64,000 nt of DNA from Cryptomeria japonica (taxonomy: Eukaryota > Streptophyta > Pinopsida > Cupressales > Cupressaceae). The notes beneath the pieces were generated by a model. It saw nothing but the letters and a program-made list of their open reading frames with translations, ran no database searches and had not been told where the DNA came from. Within the stretch, counting starts at the first letter, position 1. Each line of letters starts with the position of its first letter. A program made the position numbers and the translations under genes. Below are positions 23,080 to 34,119 of this stretch, piece by piece. Where the stretch lies: contig NC_081407.1 of the NCBI RefSeq assembly GCF_030272615.1, positions 264,416,574-264,480,573 on the forward strand, read 5' to 3'.

Positions 23080-25710
23080 AGTGTTCAAGGGATGACGCCG
23101 TTAGGGTATGACCCCGAGCATTGGATTGAGTGGGGGGCAAAATAAAACCATAGGGAAACTTGAAAAACCAAGATAGGCTTTTGTAGGGACCCCTCTCATG
23201 GCCCCGTAGGTTCAAACGGATCATTCGCAGGTGCCACAGATTCCAAGTTACGGCCTGTCAACATTTGACAATTTTGAGCACTTAGGGCACTTAAGAGACG
23301 ACATTGATAGGGTATGACCCCGAGCGTCAGATCGAGTGGGGGGGAAAATAGGAGCATGCGTAGGGTAATAATCCCTAACTGGACATGTTGAAGCTGATGG
23401 TTCATCATCACGACGAGTAGAACGAGAAATCGACCACGCGACAACATTCGATTGAGTGAAACTGACGATTTTTTTGCCAACAGAAAAATTGTTGCCCTAA
23501 TAAAACCATAGGGAAACATGAAAAACCGAGATAGGATTTTGTAGGGACCCCTCTCATGGCCCCGTAGGTTCAAATAGATCATTCGTAGGTGCTATGGATT
23601 ATGAGTTAGGGCCCTTCAACGTTTGACAATTTTGAGCACTTAGGGCACTCAAGGGACGATGCCAGTAGGGTATGACCCTGAGTGTTGGATCAAGTGGGGG
23701 GGGAAAATAGGAGCATGCGTAGGGTAATAATGCCTAACTGGACATGTTGGAGCCAACGGTTCGTCATCGCAATGAGCAAAACGAGAAATCAGCCACGCGA
23801 CAACATTTGATTGACTGAGACTAACGATTTTTTTGCCAACAGAAAAATTGCTGCCCTAATAAAACTGTAGGGCAACTTGAAAAACCGAGATAAGATTTTG
23901 TAGGGACCCCTCTCATGGCCCCGTAGGTACAAACAGATCATTCGCAGGTGCCATGGATTCTGAGTTAGGGCCCGTCAACGTTTGACACTTTTGAGCACTT
24001 AGGGCACTCAAGGGACGACGCCGGTAGGGTATGACCCCGAGCCTCGAATCGAGTGGGGGGGAAAAATAGGAGCATGAATAGGGTAATAATGCCTAACTAG
24101 ACATGTTGGAGTTGACGGTTCATCCTTGCGACGAGAAGAACAAGAAATCGGCCACGCGACAACATTCGATTGAGTGAGACTGATGATTTTTTTGCCAACA
24201 GAAAAATTGCTGCCCTAATAAAACCGTAGGGCAACTTGAAAAACCAAGACAGGATTTTGTAGGGACCCCTCTCGTGTCCCTGTAGGTTCAAACTAATCAT
24301 TCGCAGGTGCCACGGATTTTGAGTTAGGGCCTGTCAACGTTTGACAATTTTGAGCACTTAGGGCACACAAGGGACGATGCCGGTAGGGTATGACCCCGAG
24401 CGTCGGATCGAGTGGGGGGGGAAAATAGGAGCATGCATAGGGTAATAATGCCTAACTAGACATGTCGAAGCCAACGATTTGTCATTGCGACAAGCATAAC
24501 AAGAAATCGGCCACGTGACAACATTCAATTGAGTGAGACTGACGATTTTTTTGCCAACAGAAAAATTGCTGCCCTAATAAAACCGTAGGGCAACTTGAAA
24601 AAGAAAGATTGGCTTTTGTAGAGACCCCTCTCATGGCCCCGTAGGTTCAAATAGATTGTTCACAGGTGTCACAGATTCTGAGTTAGGGCCCGTCAATGTT
24701 TGATAATTTTGAGCACTTAGGGCACTCAAGGGATGACACCGGTAAGGTATGACCCCGAGCATCGGATCGAGTGGGGGGGGAAAATAGGAGCATGCGTAGG
24801 GTAATAATGACTAATTGGACATGTCGAAGCCTTCGACTCATCATCGCGACGAGCAGAATGAGAAATCAGCCACGCGACAACATTCAATTGAGTAAGATTG
24901 ACGATTTTTTCGCCAACAGAAAAATTGCTACCCTAATAAAACCGTAGGGAAAATTGAAAAACTGAGATAGGCTTTTTTAGGGACCCCTCTCATGGCCTCG
25001 TAGGTTCAAATGGATTATTTGCAGGTGCCACAAATTCTGAGTTAGGGCCCGTCAACGTTTGATAATTTTGAGCACTTAGGGCACTCAAGGGACGACGCCG
25101 GTAGGGTATGACCCCGAGCATTGGATCGAGTGGGGGGGGGGGAAATAGGAGCATGCGTAGGGTAATAATTCCTAACTAGAGCCAATGGTTCATCATCACA
25201 ATGAGTAGAATGATAAATCAGCCATGCGACAACATTCGATTGAGTGAGATTGACGATTTTTTTGCCAACAAAAAAATTGCTGCCCTAATAAAATCGTAGG
25301 GCAACTTGAAAAACTGAGATAGGATTTTGTAGGGACCCCTCTCATGGCCTCGTAGGTTCAAATGGATTGTTCTCAGGTTCCACAAATTTCGAGTTAGGGA
25401 GCATCAACATTTGACAATTTTGAGCACTTAGGGCACTCAAGGGACGACGCCAGTAGGGTATGACCCCAAGGGTTGGATTGAGTGGGGGGGGGAAAATAGG
25501 AGCATGCGTAGGGTAATAATGCCTAACTAGACATGTCGAAGTTGATGGTTCATCATCACGATGAGCAAAACAAGAAATCGGCCATGCGACAATATTCGAT
25601 TGAGTGAGACTGATGATTTTTTCGCCAACAAAAAAATTGCTGCCCTAATAAAACCCCAAGCATTCGACCGAGGTGGGGGGCAAAATAGGACCATCCATAG
25701 GGTAATAATG
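23080..25710. repeat. ~359-bp tandem array (about seven units) inside D
   Basis: The landmark TAGGGTATGACCCC recurs at about 23102, 23312, 23666, 24026, 24387, 24747, 25106 and 25460, giving steps of 352-364 bp except the first (210 bp). Each unit includes GGGACCCCTCTCATGGCCCCGTAGG, a poly-G run after GATCGAGTG, and GCCACGCGACAACATTCGATTG. The first and last units are truncated and share a GGGGGGCAAAATA variant that the inner units lack. Relatively GC- and CpG-rich compared with its surroundings. Minus-strand ORFs of up to 128 codons are carried by the repeat and show no family resemblance. Confidence 0.92.
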
Positions 25711-25925
25711 AATTGTATCAAGTATTGTTCATTAAATGAATTTTATTGTATTGTTCATTAAATGAATTGTATTGTTCATTGAATGAATTGTATTGTATTG
25801 TTGATTAAATGAATTGTATTGTTCATAAATTGTATTATTCATTAAATGAATTATATTGTTTATTATAAAAATAGCACTTACGATGAAATGAAATGAATTG
25901 TATTGTTCATTAAATAGCCATTATT
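25711..25925. repeat. AT-rich ~24-bp minisatellite
   Basis: About eight degenerate copies of GAATTGTATTGTTCATTAAAT between the ~359-bp array and the 3' end of the minus-strand gene. No coding. Confidence 0.85.
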
Positions 25926-25933
25926 AACCATTG

Positions 25934-28059
25934 TTATTTATTGGAATGAAGATTAAAGATTTCCATGATAACACCACGCACAGATGAGCAACAATTTATA
26001 TGATCGAATATCAACTTCTGTATATATAAAAATGTCAAATGATTACAAATGTATGTCCATGCACAAATATGGCATAAACGCCAATTGAAACAAAATGTAT
26101 GTCTAAGCATCCCAAAACTATCTATAACATCGTAAGCTGCTAATGGATCATCAAAATCGATCCTCTTCGCCGCACTGCTCGGCTCTGAAGGATCCTGCAC
26201 AAGAAAAACAAACCACGATTAATATTAGTTATATTATATATAATTCACATTCGAAAAGTTAACATAAAAATGAACTATTCATGTTTACCTCATCTCCACA
26301 TTTTCTCTTCAGCTTTGTAGGACTCTTGATGTATGTCTTCGGTAGAGGAGGTATGTTTTGAATATTTTGATACACAACCTACATATGTTCAAAAACATGA
26401 CATTGATACAAGTTAGCATATAATTGTCACTGATAATAACAAATAATATCTACTAATCAAAAAATAAAATAAACACACATCTACTCGAGGCATCTCTTCT
26501 TCTTCTTCTTCTTCTTCAGGTATACTGGGTGTAGTCATCAAGGATGTGAAGCCAAGAATTCTCTATATATATACACAACAAGTATATGAAACTATCAATC
26601 TATGTCTAGACATGTATAATCACTATAACTATTCATTCAATCATATTTGCATTCAATTACCTTTCCCTTGTCTCCAACTGCACTACCAGATCCTAAATCA
26701 CACTGCCCCGCACTCGTGCTGCTTGTGCCCTACAAGAGTAAAATAAGATATACATGCAAATAAGATATACATGCAAGTTACTACATAATCTAATTAATAC
26801 CAATATAAATGATGAGTATGTATGTACAATAAAATACAAATGACTAGGTACAATAATATATGTACCGTCAAGCTATCAAGGCCAAATGAAATGGCCGACA
26901 AGGTGCCCTCCTGAATCTGTCTCAACTCATCCTTGGTCATCAACTATTAAATAGACCATGTAAATAAAAATTAGTACTTAATAATATCTAATTTATAAAT
27001 ATTTAATTAAAATATAACATGAACTGTGAATATACAAATCTTACCACTACATCATCAATGTATGATGACGGTGCCTCCTCGCCTCTAGCATGTGAGGACT
27101 CCCCAGGGTATCCTCCAGTCTGTGTAATAACATCTGCTGCATCATGCATCTCATGCACCTCATAATTTGCACTATCCACAGGAGGATCAATGAGCTCTCC
27201 AACTGGACCCAAGCATACATGCCCACACATGACACAACTATGGGGCACGCATATGTGTGGAGCCAAGGATGACGTGTCAATGACACCGATGCACCACTAC
27301 CATCAAGAGTAGGCTGAGCTACTGACGCAGCCTGAGAAACCAAAAGGCTACTCAAAGAGTGAATAGTCGATATGGTCCGTGAAGCCACCTCACAAATGAT
27401 ATCAGGATGTTGCACTGCAGGTGGGGGATCAACAGGAGGAGTGGGGACATATGGGCCCTAGACTACTCTGATTGCCCCAGGTCTATTTTGGGGCATACCT
27501 AAACCTACACCCTAGAAAGGTTGGATGTCAAAGTAGTTCACATGTTTGTTTAAAACAAACTCAGCATAAATTTTTTTTATGAAATAGAAGGGGATATCAA
27601 GATTGTTGTTGGGTGGTTTGTCAAAAATCATCCACCAACGATCCCAAAAGTTTTTCACAATCCCATCATTTGTGCGCCATTTAATAGAAAGTTGTTTTTT
27701 TTGGGATCTACGGGTTGACCAGTATGGGGATTGACAAACAATGAGGCGATTTCGGCTTTGGATATCTTGAGATCCTTGATATCCTTATAAGACAAGCCAT
27801 CTGCATATTTTTCCCTCATAGAATCTCACCACAAAAGGGCGGCATTATGCTCCCCAGTCATGGTTTCCATACTTTTTATGATCGACATGAGAGGATCAAA
27901 CATTGGGTTTAGACGAGGGATCCTACGATATACTTTTGCAATCCCCCTCAATTCATTCAAATTTTGTGCAATCAAACCCTGAATTGAGGGGGGGTTTGGC
28001 AAATGAGGGTTTGGTTGTTGCAATTGTGGTTGGTCAAGGTTTTCATTGTTATCCCCCAT
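25934..28059 (-). pseudogene. Second gene of D: six-exon, function unknown
   Basis: Start chosen at ATG 28059 (MGDNNENLDQPQ), not the upstream in-frame ATG at 28191, because Gln/Asn/Pro-rich sequence begins there. Exons I infer: 28059-27045, 26943-26866, 26729-26661, 26562-26479, 26378-26289, 26194-25934. All five introns have GT donors and AG acceptors and all lie between codons, which argues strongly for a real gene. Exon 1 includes MTGEHNAALLW, YADGLSYKDIKDLKISKAE and FWDRWWMIFDKPP. It has a stop at 27826, stops near 27512 and 27458, and two frameshifts (near 27690 and 27266). Exon 4 encodes eight Glu in a row; exon 5 ends in a basic KSPTKLKRKCGDE stretch. I do not recognise the family. 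By position it would be an accessory transposition protein or a captured host gene. Confidence 0.62.
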
Positions 28060-28407
28060 TTTTAACCTAATTGAATGTAAACAATTAAATTTAGTTAACA
28101 AATTTAAGCAATTAGGTATTTGATTTAAAAAAACCTCATTTTCATATGAAAAACCCATATTTTCAATGAAAAACCAAATAAACATTAACAAAAAATTACA
28201 AAAAATGAATGAAAATGATTGAAAACGATAAAATTCTTACCTCTCAATCTATTTTTTAGCAATTTTTTGCCAAAACACCAGATATCGGGTGCACCGGATA
28301 TTGAATTTTGATGAAATCATGCAGCTCGTGAGTTAAAAATGACTCACGGGCTGTCACTGTTGAAATATAAAAGTCTCAGAAAATCGGATATCTGATTTCT
28401 ATACTTA
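28060..28407. other. Right subterminal region of D with GATATC boxes
   Basis: Upstream of the minus-strand gene. Boxes at about 28277-28290 (CCAGATATCGGG), 28293-28307 (CCGGATATTGAATT) and 28381-28398 (AAATCGGATATCTGATTT). A further perfect box, ATCGGATATCCGAT, lies at about 28771-28784, between the AT array and the right terminus. No TATA box I would defend. Confidence 0.6.
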
Positions 28408-28745
28408 AATTTTTTTTAAATAACATATATAATATAAGAATATATTATATAATACGTATTGTATTATATTATATATATTATAATATATAATATAATATAT
28501 TATATATAATATGATATAATATAATATTATAATATATATAATATAATATAATATTATATTATATCATATTATATATAATATAATATAATATTATATTATA
28601 TATAATATAATATTATAATATATATAATATAATATTATATTATATTATATCATATTATATATAATATAATATAATATTATATTATATATAATATAATAAT
28701 ATATTATATAATACGTATTATATAATATGTAACATATAATATATT
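28408..28745. repeat. TATAAT low-complexity array
   Basis: About 340 bp made of TATAATATAATATTATATTA permutations with many self-complementary runs. No gene. It could form extended hairpins; it may be slippage-derived. Confidence 0.9.
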
Positions 28746-28768
28746 TTTTAAATTAAAATTGCAAATAA

Positions 28769-28786
28769 AAATCGGATATCCGATTT
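28769..28786. repeat. GATATC box nearest the right end of D
   Basis: AAATCGGATATCCGATTT, a perfect 18-bp palindrome about 145 bp from the right terminus. It has the same core as 12065-12078. Confidence 0.75.
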
Positions 28787-28909
28787 GCATAGGTAATTAC
28801 CAGGCCAAGGTGTACTGACACCCAGGCCAAGCAAAAAGTCAACACGGATTTTCACATTTTTAGGCGAGTGAGGAAGGCTATTTTTTTCACATCGCCACTT
28901 TTTGGCCCC

Positions 28910-28929
28910 CCTTGATCCTGCACTAACCC
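28910..28929 (-). repeat. Right terminal inverted repeat of D
   Basis: Plus strand CCTTGATCCTGCACTAACCC; its reverse complement matches 11187-11206 at 16 of 20 positions. Followed by AAAACTTCTT, where the A LTR resumes. Confidence 0.75.
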
Positions 28930-30284
28930 AAAACTTCTTAAACAACTTAAACAACAAAGACTACACTAACTGGTAAACAATATCACCAATCTAAATCAAG
29001 GCACTACCGGTAAAACACAGTATGACTGTAAAAGACATAAACTGGTAACATCTAGATCTTCTCAAAACCTAATATCTCATCTCAACTTCACCCATATGCT
29101 TAAGCAAGTAATACATCAGAAATACAATGACCATTGGATCAGCTTGCATTACCGCTTAATAGAAAACACTAAAACATCACATGAAAAAGCATCACACATA
29201 ACACACTGATTTTTCATGTGGAAACCCAACTGGGAAAAACCACGGTGGGGATGAATACCCACAAGTTGTTATTGACCTCTTCTGAAGTTCGCTCTGTTAG
29301 GGGCCTAGTCCAGTTAAAGACTTTACAACTGGTTCTGGTAGGAACCAATCCTGCTAGGGATCACCCGGTTAGAGGTTAAAACCCTGTTAAAGGTTACCAT
29401 GTAAGAGGATTTGAAGAGCTCAATGATTTTGAGTCACCCTGTTAAAGGATTTACAAAAAGCCTGTTAAAGCTACCCAATAAAGGGATTTTTCATCTGCTG
29501 AAATGGTTAGAAGTCAACAGGTAATACACTAATCTAATAACAACACTTAATGCCAAGGCAGATCCACTTCAATTTCTTTACATCTGCAATCACACTTTGC
29601 AGATCTCTGCTTACTCCTTAGGTCTAGCAAGAATCACCTCACATACATTCATTTGCCAACAACTTCAAATAAAAATCATCATCGACCTTATAGACAACAA
29701 TTAGGTCGGTGGCCAAAACCTAAAACCCTAAGTATCTAGGTTAACAATACAGTCGATCCATTCTTGGCCGTTTAAACACATTACATAGGGTAAAACAATC
29801 TTGAACAAATCTCAAGACGTTCTCCATCGTCCGTTCTTCACCGCTTCTGGAAGTTGATAACCCATCACGTGCTCTCCATCGTTTACTAAGATTTTTTACA
29901 TTCCCAAGGTAGATAGAATCAATCTTCTTCATGCAAGATCCTCAAGGAGATCCTTCACACACACAAGGCTGATGTGGCAATGCGATCTAATCTTCATTTC
30001 AATGCTAACTCATCACAGGATATCGTCGGTCGAATCACACAAACTTGGAATGCATCGACCGAAAACCCTGAAGCTGAGACTACGAACTGGTAGTCATATC
30101 AAATGAAACCTTGATACAAACTTTGCATATACCGGTTCACAATCCAACATACCAGTTCACTTTTTGCATATACCAGTTCATATCATCATACCGGTTCACT
30201 TGCCAGTTTGCTTACTTCAATATACCGGTTTATACTTTAGCATATTGACATCAATGACAACATACAATCCCATCATGTCATCAA
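28930..30284 (-). repeat. 5' LTR of element A, main part
   Basis: Colinear with 306-1669 of the left LTR (for example GGCACTACCGGTAAAACACAG and CATATACCGGTTCA) with about 5 per cent differences and a small AACAACTT insertion near 28945. Ends TCATCAA at 30284. Confidence 0.88.
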
Positions 30285-31426
30285 ACTCTGCACATATGCC
30301 AACACCGCTAGGGTGGTTGGTTTATGATATTGATCCAGTATGCTTTGGTATGCTTTGGCTTGTGGATTTGGTTTGGATCTATCATTCATGCTATTCAAAT
30401 GGGTATCGTGATCATTTGGTTCGGGATTTGATGACTCAAAAGCTATCACTAGTTCTAGTAAGCCTTTTGGTCATCAGTAAGGGTTATGCCAACAAAGGTT
30501 TTTTGAAGACCTTTTGATGCACGTGACAAGTAGTGTTGGTGCGGCTTCTCGATAGCTTTCAGGATGATTTTGGTTATCTTGTTCATGTCCTTGTTTATCG
30601 GTGATGTTGGATTTGGTTCCTGTCCTAATGCTATCTTATTCAGCTAGGTTATGGACTGGTTTATGTAAAGTGTTGGTGGATGATCCCAATGCGTTACCAA
30701 TTGGGTTTATTGATTGGATTATTTTGTTTCAGTCTCAGGCCGACTTGGTTGATAATTATATTGCAGGTTTATGTTATGAGTTTATTGTATTATCTTTTAG
30801 GTGGCCAACCTAATTGTTTAGGTCTTGGGTTGGTATAAATATGATGTAAGATCTCTTTGTAGATCATGGGATTATGAGATTATCTGTGTGTGAATAAAGT
30901 TGTAATCATATGCAGAGTTTTTTGGTCAATCATAGGTGATCAAATTGGGTTGGTGAAAGAGGTTTAAGACCTTCGGTATTGAGCTTAACTGGAACTGTAC
31001 TTAGGCATAGGTGATGCTATTCTTGCAATTCATTCTTCTTTTGGATTGTAGTCTGGATTTATTTTATATTCAGTGAGGCTCCTTTTGTGATGAGGAGTGC
31101 GCTCTAGGTTGTTGGCCTTCTTACATGTGCAAGCCCCTCTTATTGTAATCACATACTTACTGCAGAAGTATTATCTGACTATGGGTAGGCTTCCCACCGT
31201 GGTTTTTCCCTTTTACCAATTTTCCACGTACAAATCTTGGTGTTATCTTTTATGGATGGTTGATAAATGTTTTGTGGTTTATATTTGTGCTTAGCTATTA
31301 AATCTTCTATTCCAATATTTGGTTTTTGTATTCCGGTAATAAGGATTTAATGCTTAAAGTTTTATAATCTATTGACAACTGATTCACCCCCCCTAGTTGT
31401 CCTCTAGTTATCTGAGTTTTCTAACA
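30285..31426 (+). mobile_element. 3' LTR of Copia element E, second part
   Basis: Resumes after A with the candidate target duplication TCTGC at 30287-30291 and ends GATTCACCCCCCCTAG ... TTCTAACA. A TATA box (TATAAAT, about 30834-30840) followed by an ATGTAAGATCTCT segment suits an LTR promoter. The C-run near the end is shared with the LTRs of A and C. Together with 133-233 the LTR is about 1.24 kb. ORFs inside are not supported. Confidence 0.7.
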
Positions 31427-31501
31427 AATACAACCAAATAGTAGAATGACACTAGCATGAGTCAATGCTTATCATTTTCATGCCCTCACTCTTGGCATGA
31501 A

Positions 31502-32160
31502 CTAGACACTTAGGTCCACAATGCTCATGACCAATAGCATCTGCCTTAGGAATAGGTCCCACATTCTTGACCCCAGAAGTACCTCCTTGATGACTGCACC
31601 AACATATTCCACCACATCATCATTATTTAGACCTGCGGCCCTAATATACTCCTTAATCCATTCTCCTCCTTCATTCGGAACCTCTAGCTCGAAGGTGGAG
31701 AAAATTGGAAACTTGGGAACCTCTTTCACTTGGCACAAAACTTCAAAACAATATTGTGAGAGAGGAACCCTCAAATTCTCATCCACATTGGCCTAAACAA
31801 TCTAGAATTCCCCAAGGGAGGAATCTATAAAAATATTTTAGTATAAAAACTTTACTCCCTATTTCAACTTCCCCACACTTAACACAGTTTCCAAAAACAT
31901 GGTGAAGACATCTATGTTGACTTGATTTCTGTGGAAATACTTTAGAAAATATTCCCTTGAAATTGCTTTAACCGCATAGATAACCAACCCATGCAAGTAG
32001 TTGAGGATGGCCTTGAGCCTTTTTACTGTCACCTCCCCTAAATATGACATTTGCCTTTTTGTATGAGATTAATTTGATGGGTGTGTCCATATTTAGTTCT
32101 CAACACTTAGCAAACCAAGGCAGGAAGGGTGAGTCAATGATGGTTGTTGCAAAACATAAA
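31502..32160 (-). pseudogene. Unidentified protein pseudogene
   Basis: One minus-strand frame runs from about 32160 (weakly supported) through MSYLGEVTVKRLKAILNYLH (32050) and YFHRNQVNIDVFTMFLETV to VPLSQYCFEVLCQVKEVPKF and GEWIKEYIRAAGLNNDDVVE, ending near 31502. Stops at 31859-31861 and three more before 31786 interrupt it in the same frame; two are TAG where Gln would read well. The coherent composition and single frame suggest a decayed real protein, perhaps from another mobile element. I do not recognise it. Confidence 0.45.
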
Positions 32161-32579
32161 TAAGAGAAGGCAATCTATCCAACAAATATCCAAGCCACCA
32201 ACTACCACTTAATGATATCATGGAAACCTCACCAAAGATCACTTCATATCCTCAAAAAATTGCACTGGATCATGAGAGTGGTATTTCCAAGGTGTGAGTA
32301 TAATGTGGTCTGCAATTTTTTCCTTTCCTAGTTGGCCCATTGTCCTATGAGTTTGTCAAAGACAAACACGTCACCACAATCACACAATAAACTACTTGAG
32401 TTGTCTTTAATCAATTTTGTTATCTCTAGCATAATTGGTAAACCAACCTGCTAGTACTTATTAAGAATCATCCATATTTTTCCTTCTTCTCAAAAGGAAT
32501 TAATAAATTATTGTAAGCAAACATGGACTAAGCAGCAGTGCCACATGGAAATCCTAGTGGGCCACCTAGTCACCAATTA
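32161..32579. other. No recognisable feature
   Basis: AT-rich DNA between the unknown pseudogene and the LINE fragment. I see no gene or ordered repeat. Confidence 0.5.
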
Positions 32580-32830
32580 TCTCTCTCTCTCTAAAGCCTG
32601 CTTGGCTAACTCATCTGTTGCACCATTTCCCTCTCAATAAACATGAGAATTTGAAATTTGAAAAGGAGCTGACTAATTCCCATATAGGCTTCAACCATTG
32701 ATGAAGCTTCCAATTAGGTGTTGAGTTTTATCTGATGGCATTACTATTGATAAGTGAATCACCTTCTAGGTTAACTTGGATCACCTTCAACTCCCTACCC
32801 AATTCCAGACCAAGAAAATTAACCCTTTAT
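32580..32830 (-). pseudogene. LINE RNase H fragment
   Basis: Reading leftwards the minus strand gives KVIQVNLEGDSL, NAI, STPNWKLHQWLKPIWELV and FSNFKFS, then after a frameshift HVY-stop-EGNGATDELAKQAL. EGDS and the final AD/TD-x-LA motif are typical of the RNase H domain at the C-terminus of plant L1-type LINEs. It has three stops and one frameshift. The RT part is not visible to the right. Confidence 0.65.
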
Positions 32831-32914
32831 TTAGCAATATTCTTTGTGACCTCCCTGAGATAACCCTATCTTTCAACAAGGATATTCCCATTGTGAACTT
32901 GAGCAATGTAGTAG

Positions 32915-32962
32915 AGAGAGAGGAAGGGAGGGAGAGAGAGAGAGGAAAAGAGAAGGAGAGAC

Positions 32963-33046
<84 letters not shown>

Positions 33047-33462
33047 AAGAGTGGGAGAGAAAGACCAAAGAGGGGAGGGAGGAAGGGAAAGAGTGGGAGA
33101 GAGAGACCAAAGAGGGGAGGGAAGAAGGGAAAGAAAGGGAGAGAGTTAGAGAATGGGAGAGAGAGACTTGAGAGGGATAACGAGAGATAACAAGTGAGAG
33201 AGACAGGGAAAGAGAGGGAGAGATACCTAAGGGAGAGAGAGAGAGAGAGAGAGAGAGACTTGTGAGAGAGATAGTAGGAAGAGAGGGATAGATACCTAAG
33301 GGAGAGAGAGAGAGAGGGGGGGGCGGGGAGCGAGGAGTGGTGGGAGTAGGGATGGAGAGAGAGGGAGAGACTTGTGAGAGAGAGAGTAGGAAGAGAGGAA
33401 GAGACTTGAGAGAGAAAGAGAAAGGGAGGGGAGGGAGAGAGGAAGATTTAAAGGAAAGTATG

Positions 33463-33500
<38 letters not shown>
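32915..33500 (+). repeat. GA-rich purine array
   Basis: About 590 bp nearly all purine, with (GA)n runs at about 32965-33040 and 33468-33498 and repeated GAAAGACCAAAGAGGGGAGGGA blocks between. Long ORFs on both strands are by-products. Confidence 0.95.
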
Positions 33501-33502
<2 letters not shown>

Positions 33503-33522
33503 AAAATTGCTAATGCAAGACA

Positions 33523-33576
33523 TTTGGCATCTGCCAAATTCAAAATTATAATTTTTTGAATTTGGCATATGCCAAA
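33523..33576. repeat. Near-perfect hairpin next to the purine array
   Basis: Arms of 23 bp (33523-33545 and 33554-33576; TTTGGCATCTGCCAAATTC and its complement) match at 22 of 23 positions around an 8-bp loop. It begins about 25 bp after the last GA repeat. Confidence 0.85.
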
Positions 33577-34119
33577 GTTGGTGTGCACAAAATTAACTTC
33601 TTTAGGAAATGCCAAGCCTTAGGTTTGGATTTTCCTTGGGCATCCAACCCAAAGACTTCGATGTCCTTCTTATGCTTGAGATGTGTTTTTCTGTAAACAT
33701 GTGATTTTTTCTCACATTTTTGTTTGTGTTCTCTATTAGGTTTGCATGTGTTTCAATGCAAACAAAAATAAACACCATGATGGCATTAAGCTCTCTCTTA
33801 GCTATCCAACTATATAATTATTTTCACATTTTGATTATGTTAAGGTCTTCATCTCTAATTTCTTTTGTCAATATGTTTGTTTTATGTCAAAAACCAACAT
33901 GTCATATTTTGGACATAGATTTTTAGTTGCTCATCGAATTTTGAAAAAAATACATTTTTATAAACTAGACTCCATTCTACACAATTTTAAAAAAAAAGAT
34001 TTTTGATTAGTTTTCACAAATTTTAAGGGGGATCATGCTCAAATTTTTTGTTTTTTAGGATGTGTCCACTTCAAAAATTAGTAAAAAACCATATATTTAT
34101 TAGAAAAATAGGTAAAAAA
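33577..34119. other. No recognisable feature
   Basis: AT-rich, with several poly-A and poly-T runs. The small ORF near 33720 has no family resemblance. Confidence 0.45.

Larger units (their letters stand above)
11187..28929 (+). mobile_element. Giant DNA transposon D (~17.7 kb) with two genes and satellite arrays
   Basis: Both borders are fixed by the interrupted A LTR: its other copy reads straight through GACAAAAACTTCTT, here split as GACAAAAA / AAAACTTCTT. The ends are inverted: GGGTATGTGTAGGATCATGG at left, reverse complement of the right end GGGTTAGTGCAGGATCAAGG (16 of 20), with weaker similarity further in (AGTGGC-ATG). Counting A residues gives a 4-bp duplication AAAA. Inside are a satellite block (12040-19955), a transposase-like gene (20127-22931, plus), a ~359-bp tandem array (23080-25710) and a six-exon gene (28059-25934, minus). 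Four-base duplications are known for Sola and Chapaev among others, but I cannot assign a superfamily. The transposase is broken, so this copy is not self-mobile. Confidence 0.82.
234..30284 (-). mobile_element. Copia LTR retrotransposon A, interrupted by B and D
   Basis: A minus-strand Ty1/Copia element inserted in the LTR of E. Reading leftwards from 30284: 5' LTR (30284-28930, then 11186-11122, split by D), primer site 11119-11108, gag from 11047, then B inserted in the gag zinc knuckle, then protease, integrase, reverse transcriptase, RNase H ending at 1787, and 3' LTR 1669-234. The integrase-before-RT order is diagnostic of Copia. The LTR copies are roughly 95 per cent alike over stretches I compared by eye. 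Without insertions the element would be about 7 kb. The polyprotein is broken by several stops and at least three frameshifts, so it is not autonomous. Confidence 0.88.

Noticed and set aside
12669-25710. CRISPR-like regular repeats
   Set aside because: Eukaryotic satellites; no unique spacers of even length and no cas genes.
23196-25721. Minus-strand ORFs of up to 128 codons with a shared FLLAKKSSVSLNRML phrase
   Set aside because: The phrase is the reverse translation of the ~359-bp repeat and appears in every unit; no stable start or end.
28408-28745. Possible promoter TATA cluster
   Set aside because: Low-complexity array with dozens of TATA words; none can be singled out as a real promoter.
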